Assembly: GCA_964481425.1 (NCBI GenBank) | Contig: CAYZTM010000001.1 | Span: 1-64,000, forward strand | Reading direction: 5' to 3' | Length of the DNA: 64,000 nt | Origin: MKUN01 sp964481425 | GTDB taxonomy: Bacteria; Bacteroidota; Bacteroidia; Chitinophagales; Chitinophagaceae | In this document: piece by piece, positions 26,766 through 34,824 of the stretch | Numbering within the stretch: the stretch's first letter is position 1 | Layout of the letters: each line of letters opens with the position of its first letter | Position numbers and translations under genes: made by a program | The notes under the pieces: model-generated | What the model saw: the letters and a program-made list of their open reading frames with translations, nothing else | What the model was told of the DNA's origin: nothing | The model's database searches: none

Positions 26766-27758
26766 ATGGAAAGACTGGATTTCTTAAAAAAGGGTATTGG
26801 CTTCCTTGGCATGACGGTCATTGGCCCCTCTATACTTGCTGCAAATAAGGCAGCCGGATGTACCGTGGCTAATACCGAGACCGCAGGTCCTTTCCCGACC
26901 ATAACACCTGCATCGTTGGTGAGGAACGATATAACGGGCAACCGTACAGGTATTGTCTTTACCATCAATATCACGGTGAAGAACGTAAACGATTCCTGCA
27001 ACGCGCTTCCGGGTGTTATGGTTGATATATGGCATTGCGATAAGGACGGCAATTATTCGCAATATGGAGGTACGCAAATGCAGCCTACTGATTATACCAC
27101 TGAGGACTTTCTCCGCGGCAGGCAAACCACCGATGCGAACGGGCTTGTGAGTTTTACCTCCATATTTCCAGGTTGGTACACTGGCAGGGCAACCCATATA
27201 CATGTACATGTTTATGACACCAATGGCAATACACTGTCGATAACCCAGATAGCTTTTCCTGAAGATGCCAATAGTGCTGTGGTTACCGTAAATGCAGCTA
27301 CTGCATATGGCTACACCAAAGGCATGAATGGCTATACATACAATGCGGCAGACAATGTTTTTTCGGACGGTACATCAACCGAAATGAGTTCAGTTACGGG
27401 TGATGTCGCTAATGGCTACGTACTGACATGGGACTGCTACGTAAATGGTCCTGCAGCCACAGGTATTCAGCAGGTTGCCGCAGAAAGCCAGTTCCAGCTA
27501 AGGCAGAATTTCCCTAATCCTTGTACAGGAGTGACAAGGATACCCCTTGTGCTGCGCACACCGTCTGCGGTAAGGGTGACCGTTATGAGCCTGGAGGGGA
27601 AAGAATTGAGCAGGCAAATTATCGGTAGCCTGGGTGCAGGCGATCAGACCCTCGACCTTGATGTATCGCACCTGCCTGCAGGCAAATACATCTACAATGT
27701 AAAAGTGTCCAATCTATCAGGCACTTTTAGCCAGTCCAAACTATTCATCAGGCTTTAG
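26766..27758 (+). CDS. Intradiol ring-cleavage dioxygenase-like protein with T9SS sorting domain
   Basis: This 330-residue protein has an N-terminal hydrophobic export segment (about 9-28) and an intradiol dioxygenase domain (about 35-230). ETAGPFPT, VMVDIWHCDKDGNYSQY and FTSIFPGWYTGRATHIHVHV contain candidate tyrosine and histidine ligands of the Fe(III) site. A C-terminal T9SS type A sorting domain follows (about 240-330: FQLRQNFPNPCTG to SKLFIRL). Classic catechol or protocatechuate dioxygenases are cytoplasmic; this one is exported and probably placed on the surface or released. Exported relatives may act on aromatic or lignin-like material, an inference. A terminator follows 20 bases on. 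Confidence 0.85.
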   Translation: MERLDFLKKGIGFLGMTVIGPSILAANKAAGCTVANTETAGPFPTITPASLVRNDITGNRTGIVFTINITVKNVNDSCNALPGVMVDIWHCDKDGNYSQYGGTQMQPTDYTTEDFLRGRQTTDANGLVSFTSIFPGWYTGRATHIHVHVYDTNGNTLSITQIAFPEDANSAVVTVNAATAYGYTKGMNGYTYNAADNVFSDGTSTEMSSVTGDVANGYVLTWDCYVNGPAATGIQQVAAESQFQLRQNFPNPCTGVTRIPLVLRTPSAVRVTVMSLEGKELSRQIIGSLGAGDQTLDLDVSHLPAGKYIYNVKVSNLSGTFSQSKLFIRL

Positions 27759-27777
27759 TATAGATTAGATAAAATGA

Positions 27778-27808
27778 ATTCCCCGGCTTGTCCGGGGATT
27801 CGTTTTTT
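27778..27808 (+). terminator. Intrinsic terminator after the dioxygenase gene
   Basis: CCCCGG (27781-27786) pairs with CCGGGG (27792-27797) around a five-base loop, extended by AAT/ATT pairing with one bulge and followed by six Ts at 27803-27808. Confidence 0.85.
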
Positions 27809-27888
27809 ATGGTCTCCTGATATCAGTCATGGCACATGCTGAGCAAGGTCATGTCCTGTTGATCTGCAGATGCGGATCTTTGACTAAC

Positions 27889-28551
27889 ATGACAAGTAAA
27901 CACATGGTGCCTGTCCCTGCTTTGCAAAGAGCATTACTGCTTTGTGGTATAGCATCATCTTTGCTTTACACGGTCATGAACATATTCGTTCCACTTCTTT
28001 GGCCAGTGTATAGCTCCATGTCACAAACCGTAAGCGAATTGTCGGCTGTAGATGCTCCCACACGCCGGTTGTGGATATGGTTAGCAGCTCTATATAGCCT
28101 GTTGTTCACTGCTTTTGGCTGGGGCGTTTGGTTATCTGCGCCCGGTAACAAGGCTTTGCGCACCGTAGGGGTTCTTTTGTTCTCGTATGGTTTGTTAAGT
28201 TTGCTTTGGCCACTGGCGCCTATGCACCAGCGTGAGGTATTGGCAGCAGATGGTGCATCGCTGAGCGACACCATGCATCTTATACTGGCATCTGTCACGG
28301 TATTCTTCATGGTACTGGCAATGGCCTTTGGGGCTGCGGCACTGGGTAAGCGGTTTCGTATTTATTCCATCATTACCATACTGGTACTGCTTGTCTTTGG
28401 TGTGCTGACGGCAGCGGATGCCCCTAAGGTACAGGCCAACATGCCAACGCCCTACGCAGGCCTTTGGGAACGCATCAATATAGGCGCATTCCTGCTTTGG
28501 ATCATGGTGTTGGCTTGGCTTAAACTCAGGAAACAGCAGTATTATGGGTGA
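27889..28551 (+). CDS. DUF998-like membrane protein
   Basis: From the ATG at 27889 this is a 220-residue protein with about six membrane helices, the pattern of the DUF998 family. An earlier ATG at 27829 would add 20 residues of polar, cysteine-containing sequence and is less likely. SSMSQTVSELSAVDAPTRRLW after the first helix is the family's most conserved segment. Function is unknown. It ends exactly where the convergent T9SS cargo gene ends, at the palindrome TGATCA that supplies both stop codons. Confidence 0.7.
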   Translation: MTSKHMVPVPALQRALLLCGIASSLLYTVMNIFVPLLWPVYSSMSQTVSELSAVDAPTRRLWIWLAALYSLLFTAFGWGVWLSAPGNKALRTVGVLLFSYGLLSLLWPLAPMHQREVLAADGASLSDTMHLILASVTVFFMVLAMAFGAAALGKRFRIYSIITILVLLVFGVLTAADAPKVQANMPTPYAGLWERINIGAFLLWIMVLAWLKLRKQQYYG

Positions 28552-30702
28552 TCATTCACATACCCACTTAATATTTTCCCTAAAGCTTCCCGAAGTATTT
28601 TGCACTTGCAGGTAGTAAACTCCTCTGGACATTTTAGGTAAGTCTATCACATGGGTGCCCTTTGCAGCCCTGACCTCATTGTGGTATATCAGGCGCCCTG
28701 TAATATCGCTGATATTAAGGAGTATTGGCGTGTCGTAGGTGCTGGTCAGCCGTAATATTGCCTTCCCTTCAGACGGGTTAGGAGCAATAACAGCGGCCAT
28801 CGCACCTGTGCCTTCAATACTTGCATCCACCGGGAACATTACATAGGCTGTATCATCTACTGCGTTATAGCCTGTTACTTCATTCCCATCTTTGTCAATG
28901 ATCTTTGTATTGCTCAATTTAAATACTATCATATCGCCAAGGTTAGCATTGGCCGGTACTGTAAAATTCATATAGGCAATAGTTCCTTGTCCCGATACAT
29001 TTTGGTGATCGGTACGTGCATAGACCCAGTCAATATTTTCGTTGCTTATGTCCTTAGTAAATTTTACTGCACTTGCAGCCGTGCTTATCCAGCTACCGGT
29101 ATAGCTGAAGCCGGGAGTTGTTGTTAGGGTTGGCCCCTGTATCTTAATATTAGTTGCAAGCCCGTAGATATTATTCATTGGCGAAGCTGCATCACCAAGT
29201 TTCAGTGGTATACTAACGCTAAAGCCCGGTAAAAAGGTAGTATTTGCCAGGTCGAATCTGAGGTCGGGTAGACCGGTCACCTTAGCAGCATGCCCGTATT
29301 GTTTTGGGTGTGTCATCCCATAGTTCAGAGTCACGGCCAGGGTGTCTGAGTTATCTATCAAGCCGTCTCCGTTACAATCTGCATGTTTATGATTGATGCC
29401 TGTAATAAAGTTTGTTGCCCAGTCTGTGGAATATTGTGCTGTCCAGCTTAAGTTAGCGCCAACACGTGTTGTGCCTGTATTACCGTAAGCTGTGGCTATC
29501 GCAAGCGGGTCGTACATATTGACAGTATGATCTCCATTGGCGTCGCCGGGCCATACACTGTCTGCATTGGGTTGGGCAATGTAAAGGAGCACATTGTAGA
29601 AGGCATATCCCTCATGGTCACAGGCATTGTCATGCACATATATGGGTATGTTGATGTAAGGGGAATCGGCAATGTTGAAATTCGCAGATGCGGTACATAT
29701 TAAAGTAGTTGATGCAGTGCCAATGCCTGGTATTGATGACACGGAAGTCGTAAGATTTGGATAACTGCCTGCGTGGAAATCGGCATATACGGAATCTGTC
29801 ACAGCAGAATCTGTGAAATTAAGCGTTATAGTATCACTCTGCCCCGGATGGATGGTATATTCGAATTGACTTCCTGTAACTGGAAATGGTATCTCGGGAT
29901 CGTTCGTATTCATCACGATGCCTGTCCATACCCGGGTGCTATATCCAATTAGGGTATTGTTTCGATATTCATTTATTTTCAAGTACATGTAATAGATGCC
30001 CTGGTTGGGAGCATAATTATCAAACTCCTGGTTGATATTGTCTATTACACTGTAACTACCCATGCCGAAGGGGCTCGTCATAGTGTATGGGACCGGGTAT
30101 CCCAAAAAGTATGGCGCCGGGGGTTGGCTAAAAACTATTTCTACACTATCCGCATCAGCATCTGTATTTTGCATTGGCATGCTATAATCAGCGCTAACAG
30201 GCATTATAAAGGCAGGATTGCTGGCTATCAGAGTGCTATTATTGATGCTTGTACTATTATCAAGGCCAGCTTCAACATACAAAGGTAAGTAACCAGGATT
30301 GGTAATATTAGCTATAGCAGCATTAAGTCCGATGCTTGAAAAAGATAATACCCAATCGCTGCATGCCGGTAAGTGTACTGTGCCGGAATAATGTTCAATA
30401 ACTGCCATAAAACTTTGCCCGCACGTGGCATTATAAGAAGGACACCACTCATTGGTTAGGGTATCCCTCCCCGTTTTATAGATCCATGCAGAGTCATTTA
30501 TACATGATGAACTCAGTTTTACCACTTGTGAGTCCAGCATTGGGGCATCGCTGCATGCATGATAAACATCAAGGTAAACCGTGTAATAATCCAGGCTATC
30601 ATATTCGTAGCGGAGCTGTCCTCCATAATAAGGGGTAGCCTTCACAAAATGAGCGACCAGCATTAATAATACGGTAAAGGTAATTCTGTGTCTGCGGATC
30701 AT
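28552..30702 (-). CDS. T9SS-secreted protein with dockerin-like calcium loops
   Basis: This 716-residue protein has a signal peptide (about 1-22), a long beta-rich N-terminal region with several cysteines (about 25-380), and two EF-hand-like loops of dockerin type: DANGDHTVNMYD (387-398) and DCNGDGLIDNSD (442-453). A cohesin-like or beta-sandwich segment (about 475-620) and a T9SS type A sorting domain (about 630-716, APNPSEGKAILRL) follow. It should be exported through the outer membrane and attached or released. Calcium binding is a family inference. The ligand is unknown. Confidence 0.8.
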   Translation of the reverse strand: MIRRHRITFTVLLMLVAHFVKATPYYGGQLRYEYDSLDYYTVYLDVYHACSDAPMLDSQVVKLSSSCINDSAWIYKTGRDTLTNEWCPSYNATCGQSFMAVIEHYSGTVHLPACSDWVLSFSSIGLNAAIANITNPGYLPLYVEAGLDNSTSINNSTLIASNPAFIMPVSADYSMPMQNTDADADSVEIVFSQPPAPYFLGYPVPYTMTSPFGMGSYSVIDNINQEFDNYAPNQGIYYMYLKINEYRNNTLIGYSTRVWTGIVMNTNDPEIPFPVTGSQFEYTIHPGQSDTITLNFTDSAVTDSVYADFHAGSYPNLTTSVSSIPGIGTASTTLICTASANFNIADSPYINIPIYVHDNACDHEGYAFYNVLLYIAQPNADSVWPGDANGDHTVNMYDPLAIATAYGNTGTTRVGANLSWTAQYSTDWATNFITGINHKHADCNGDGLIDNSDTLAVTLNYGMTHPKQYGHAAKVTGLPDLRFDLANTTFLPGFSVSIPLKLGDAASPMNNIYGLATNIKIQGPTLTTTPGFSYTGSWISTAASAVKFTKDISNENIDWVYARTDHQNVSGQGTIAYMNFTVPANANLGDMIVFKLSNTKIIDKDGNEVTGYNAVDDTAYVMFPVDASIEGTGAMAAVIAPNPSEGKAILRLTSTYDTPILLNISDITGRLIYHNEVRAAKGTHVIDLPKMSRGVYYLQVQNTSGSFRENIKWVCE

Positions 30703-30877
30703 AGAGTGGAATTTTATTAAATATACACTTGTTTTGGTCTAAAGGTTGGGAGAATGATACTAATTTATATTTTTTAATTATTAAGTAAAGGTTTTCAATT
30801 ATGTATGCAATTGCAAGGAGATTGGCTTGTGTACATCATTATTTGATTTAGGCTGCAAACTTAATCAACCTAACCAC

Positions 30878-30885
30878 TACCTTTG
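30878..30885 (+). promoter_or_regulatory. Putative -7 element for fumC
   Basis: TACCTTTG, followed by C, matches TAnnTTTG 48 bases before the fumC start. No clear -33 element is seen at standard spacing. Confidence 0.5.
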
Positions 30886-30933
30886 CCACGTCTCAAAAAC
30901 ATTCATTTTAAATCATTTGATAATTTGACAACA

Positions 30934-32331
30934 ATGGATTTCCGTATCGAAAAAGACACAATGGGTGAAGTACAGGTACCCAAAGAGGCCTACTATGGCG
31001 CCCAGACCCAGCGCTCTATTGACAACTTCAAAATAGCGCAGGACATCAATCGCATGCCTAAAGAGATCATTAGGGCTTTTGCTTACCTGAAGAAGGCAGC
31101 GGCTTTGACCAATGCCGAGCTCGGCGTATTGCCGCAGGATAAGTGTGATGCCATCGGTAAAGTGTGTGATGAGATATTGGAAGGCAAGCTTGATAAGGAA
31201 TTTCCGCTGGTTGTATGGCAGACCGGATCTGGTACACAGTCGAATATGAATGTAAACGAAGTGGTTGCTTACCGTGCACATGTACTCAATGGTGGGCAGC
31301 TTACTGATAAAGATAAATTCATACATCCCAATGATGATGTAAACAAATCACAATCATCGAACGATACTTTCCCGACTGCTATGCACATTGCAGCTTATAA
31401 AATGCTGGTGGATGTGACCATTCCCGGTATCAAAAAGCTGCGGGATACCCTGGCACAGAAGTCGAAGGATTATGTGCAAGTGGTAAAGATTGGCCGTACC
31501 CATTTCATGGATGCAACACCTATCACACTGGGGCAGGAGATAAGCGGATACGTATCGCAGCTAGACCATGGCCTGCGTGCCATCAACAATAGCCTGGCAC
31601 ACCTTAGTGAACTGGCGCTAGGGGGTACAGCCGTAGGTACCGGCATCAATACGCCCAAAGGCTATGCAGTAAATGTAGCAGGGAAAATAGCAGAGCTCAC
31701 TGGCCTGCCATTTGTTACAGCTGAAAATAAATTCGAAAGCCTTGCTGCTCACGATGCTATTGTGGAAGCACACGGAGCACTGAAAACAGTAGCCGTAAGC
31801 CTCATGAAGATAGCCAATGATATCCGCATGCTCAGCTCAGGTCCCCGCTCCGGCATCGGCGAGATACATATCCCGGATAATGAACCCGGCTCATCTATCA
31901 TGCCAGGCAAAGTAAACCCTACCCAATGTGAAGCACTGACCATGATAGCTGCCCAGGTATTGGGTAATGACGTGTCTATAAACATAGGTGGCGCTACCGG
32001 TCATTTTGAGCTCAATGTGTTCAAGCCGGTGATGATATATAACTTCCTGCACAGCGCCCGCCTTATAGGCGATGGTTGTGTTTCTTTCAACGATAAATGT
32101 GCGGTTGGCATTGAGCCGATAGAAAAGAACATCCGCGAGCACCTGAACAATTCCCTGATGCTGGTAACCGCATTGAATACCAGGATTGGGTATTACAAGG
32201 CTGCTGAGATAGCGCAGACAGCACATAAACAAGGCAAGACCCTGAAACAAACCGCCATCGATCTTGGCTACCTGACCGCAGAGCAGTTCGATGAGTGGGT
32301 AGAGCCGAAGGATATGGTAGGGGAGATATAG
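30934..32331 (+). CDS. fumC: Fumarate hydratase class II
   Basis: The ATG at 30934 gives a 465-residue protein, very close to E. coli FumC; an upstream in-frame ATG at 30883 would lie across the putative promoter and is rejected. Motifs include TQRSIDNF at the N-terminus, GSGTQSNMNVNEV, the catalytic-site segment KVGRTHxxD as KIGRTHFMDATPITLG, and the superfamily signature GSSIMPGKVNP (about 315-325). The oxygen-stable enzyme interconverts fumarate and malate in the TCA cycle. It is followed by a perfect palindromic terminator shared with the convergent C10 peptidase gene. Confidence 0.95.
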   Translation: MDFRIEKDTMGEVQVPKEAYYGAQTQRSIDNFKIAQDINRMPKEIIRAFAYLKKAAALTNAELGVLPQDKCDAIGKVCDEILEGKLDKEFPLVVWQTGSGTQSNMNVNEVVAYRAHVLNGGQLTDKDKFIHPNDDVNKSQSSNDTFPTAMHIAAYKMLVDVTIPGIKKLRDTLAQKSKDYVQVVKIGRTHFMDATPITLGQEISGYVSQLDHGLRAINNSLAHLSELALGGTAVGTGINTPKGYAVNVAGKIAELTGLPFVTAENKFESLAAHDAIVEAHGALKTVAVSLMKIANDIRMLSSGPRSGIGEIHIPDNEPGSSIMPGKVNPTQCEALTMIAAQVLGNDVSINIGGATGHFELNVFKPVMIYNFLHSARLIGDGCVSFNDKCAVGIEPIEKNIREHLNNSLMLVTALNTRIGYYKAAEIAQTAHKQGKTLKQTAIDLGYLTAEQFDEWVEPKDMVGEI

Positions 32332-32342
32332 CAATAACACAG

Positions 32343-32384
32343 GTAACAAAAAATGCCCGGCATATGCCGGGCATTTTTTGTTAC
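32343..32384. terminator. Bidirectional terminator between fumC and the C10 peptidase gene
   Basis: A 42-base perfect palindrome has 20-bp arms (32343-32362 and 32365-32384) around a TA centre. It contains a GC-rich core TGCCCGGCA flanked by A6 and T6, so it can end transcripts arriving from either side. Confidence 0.92.
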
Positions 32385-32394
32385 TAAACAGTTC

Positions 32395-34182
32395 TTAATT
32401 CCTTACTACTATCTTGTCTGTTTCTATACCAGATGCTGTTTGCGTCTGAACAAAATAGATTCCATTGATAAGTCCGCTTAGTGGTATTGAGATCATTGAT
32501 CGTCCATCGGTACTTGCTACTGATCTTACCGTGCGTCCCTGCATATCTGTGATGCGTATGGTAACGATACCATCACCTTCCACATTCACTACATCGTTTG
32601 CTGGATTAGGGAATATTTTTATACCGTTATTGGCAGACACTTCGTTCACCGCAGTGGCAACAGAAACGGTCACCGGAATGAGGTTGGTATAAGAACCATT
32701 GTCATTTACCTCAAACCATGTTTTACCTGTGGGGCGATAATAAACGCCTATGGTATAGTTGCCGGGTGTCATCGCTGTTGAGCCTGTGGTCGCGAAGGTG
32801 AGTGTAGTGGTTTGTGCTCCTGCATTCAGGGTATTACCTGCCATCAGTTGTATGCTATCCACTAATGTACCATTGACGTCAAAAACGCGTGCTATATAAT
32901 CACCGCCGAAACCCGCAGTACCATTATTGATGAATTTGGTAGTGATGGAGAAAGGATGGTTGTACGAGATGCTCGTTGGTACGTCCACCTGTGCGTTGAG
33001 GTCCATCTTAACGGTAGGAGTGCCTGGTGTGATGCCGATCACCGCCTGCTGCCCCTGGTTGAAGTTATCACCATTGAGAGCCGAAGGATTCATTGCATTG
33101 ATAGAATAGTAGCCATTGCAAGCGCCTCCCCAGCCCCAGTTCGTGTGGAGGAAATCATTAACGTCGTACCCATCCACTACCCAGCAGTGCCCGCCACTAT
33201 TACCAAAACCTGTATAAAGAACAGGGCGACTGGCGTTCAGCTCCATTTTCATGGTCTTCAGCCATTCACTGTTGCTGTAGTTGCCACGTGAGATACCTTG
33301 CAGTGAGGTTTTGTATTTAAAGTAGCTCTTAAGAGCATATTCTGCACAATTTTGTATAGGGCTGGCAGATGAGATAACGAAAGCGCCACTGGCATCAACG
33401 CCGTAATCCATATTAACACTAACGCCAGCATGAAACATAATAGTATCTATTGCGGCCATACTTATTGCACTTATCGCATTGGTCATATTGTCCCACTGGT
33501 AGCTGGCCCCGGCGAAGTTGGCATACTGTACACCATATTGGGGATTAGAATATGGAGTGTAGCTATGTGAGCCTGTTCCCGTAGCAGGGTAGCTCCAATA
33601 TTTCATCACTTGCGCCATCGCAGTCGCTACGCAGCCTGTCAGTGCACGAGAATTTGCGGCGTTATCAAACGGGCAGGAGTAGTTGTAGTATGGTGATTGA
33701 TTCCACGTGGTTTTTACAAGCGGTGAAATTACAGGTATGCCCGTAGCTTTTGCCGCCGGCGCTACCGTAGCTTTTAGGTTTGACCATTTCTCTTCGGTCG
33801 CTGCCGGCGCAGGTATCTTATGAGTAATGGCGTAGGTGATGTCGTTCTTATAACTATTCATCCACCAGCTGATACTCGGTGACAAGTTGGCCGGATCAAA
33901 AACAGATTCTCCAGAATATGCCAATACCGGTTCTGCGACATCATCGCCCGAAACAATAACAAAACCATTAGCAGTATTGAAAACGTAATAACTCACAAGA
34001 TGGCCAGCATCTTCAGCCTTATACACCAATTGCAGGCTATTTGCATTAGCCGGTGCTTCTACTCGTGTATCTGACTTTAGGAAGTTGTAACCTACAGTTT
34101 TTGCCGTCTCCTCACTTACCTGTTTTGCAAAGGAAAAAACGCAGTTAGCAAGCGCTAAAAGCGAAAGCAGGATTTTCTTCAT
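32395..34182 (-). CDS. C10-family cysteine peptidase (streptopain-like) with T9SS sorting domain
   Basis: This 595-residue protein has a signal peptide (1-19), an inhibitory propeptide of the Spi type (about 20-140, with GFVIVSGDDVAEPVLAYS), a C10 catalytic domain, a beta domain (about 395-505) and a T9SS type A sorting domain (about 515-595, IKIFPNPANDVVNV). The catalytic Cys is 184 in LTGCVATAMAQVMKYW and the His is 332 in GGHCWVVDGYD, matching streptopain and interpain. It is probably an outer-surface or released protease made as a zymogen. The insert after Cys184 is normal for Bacteroidota members. Confidence 0.9.
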   Translation of the reverse strand: MKKILLSLLALANCVFSFAKQVSEETAKTVGYNFLKSDTRVEAPANANSLQLVYKAEDAGHLVSYYVFNTANGFVIVSGDDVAEPVLAYSGESVFDPANLSPSISWWMNSYKNDITYAITHKIPAPAATEEKWSNLKATVAPAAKATGIPVISPLVKTTWNQSPYYNYSCPFDNAANSRALTGCVATAMAQVMKYWSYPATGTGSHSYTPYSNPQYGVQYANFAGASYQWDNMTNAISAISMAAIDTIMFHAGVSVNMDYGVDASGAFVISSASPIQNCAEYALKSYFKYKTSLQGISRGNYSNSEWLKTMKMELNASRPVLYTGFGNSGGHCWVVDGYDVNDFLHTNWGWGGACNGYYSINAMNPSALNGDNFNQGQQAVIGITPGTPTVKMDLNAQVDVPTSISYNHPFSITTKFINNGTAGFGGDYIARVFDVNGTLVDSIQLMAGNTLNAGAQTTTLTFATTGSTAMTPGNYTIGVYYRPTGKTWFEVNDNGSYTNLIPVTVSVATAVNEVSANNGIKIFPNPANDVVNVEGDGIVTIRITDMQGRTVRSVASTDGRSMISIPLSGLINGIYFVQTQTASGIETDKIVVRN

Positions 34183-34313
34183 TCTTATTTTCTGATTTCA
34201 TTTACGAGTTATACAAATATACCGATAAATCCGTAAAAAATGTAATGAAAAAGTCATTTTAAGTTCATGTTTAACATTAAGTTACCTATAACCTCATTAG
34301 CGTGTTCTATAGC

Positions 34314-34724
34314 CTACCAAATGTATTGTTTCTTGTTGAGCAGCATGGCCTCACCGGCTATGGTTTGGTCGCCCGTTGCAGCATCGTAAACAGCACATTC
34401 GTATATGATCCTGTGCTTTTCAGGGAATATTTCTTTCACGGTTATCACTGCTTCATATTCTGTATCAACGAACATGGGTTTAAGCCACTTGATGCTCTGG
34501 CTCATATATACATGCCCGTCTGCATACCATAGTGCACCAAATATTTTAGTGAATACACTGGCACCAAGAAAGCCATGTATGATGTTGCGGCCAAACATAC
34601 TGTCTTTACCGGCTTGCGGATCAATATGTAAAGGGTTCACGTCGCCGCTTACGCGTGCGTAGGTATCCACATCGTCCTGTGTGTAAGAAAATTTGTGACG
34701 AAATTCATCTCCGATCTTAAGCAT
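34314..34724 (-). CDS. MaoC-family (R)-specific enoyl-CoA hydratase
   Basis: The ATG at 34724 gives a 136-residue hotdog-fold protein beginning MLKIGDEFRHKFSYTQDDVD; an earlier in-frame ATG would add a hydrophobic tail over the terminator region. The hydratase-2 motif reads YARVSGDVNPLHIDPQAG, with catalytic Asp and His, and NIIHGFLGASVF follows. Such enzymes make (R)-3-hydroxyacyl-CoA from enoyl-CoA, a precursor for polyhydroxyalkanoate. That is of interest because a PhaE-like gene lies 2.7 kb away, though not in the same operon. Confidence 0.85.
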   Translation of the reverse strand: MLKIGDEFRHKFSYTQDDVDTYARVSGDVNPLHIDPQAGKDSMFGRNIIHGFLGASVFTKIFGALWYADGHVYMSQSIKWLKPMFVDTEYEAVITVKEIFPEKHRIIYECAVYDAATGDQTIAGEAMLLNKKQYIW

Positions 34725-34770
34725 AGAATTTTTTTTTTGCCAAAATAGTAGAAATAATGACATCACGATA

Positions 34771-34806
34771 AAAAAATAAACCTCCTTGTAAGGAGGTTTA
34801 TTTTTT
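34771..34806 (-). terminator. Terminator after the collagen-like gene
   Basis: A 17-bp perfect stem (34771-34787 with 34790-34806) has core AAACCTCCTT/AAGGAGGTTT. Flanking A and T runs mean the T tract falls on the minus strand after the collagen-like gene. It separates that gene from the MaoC gene. Confidence 0.85.
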
Positions 34807-34824
34807 TATGCTATAGATCAGTGA

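Noticed and set aside
30883..30933. Earlier in-frame ATG for fumC
   Set aside because: It overlaps the -7 element and adds 17 residues absent from FumC proteins of normal length.
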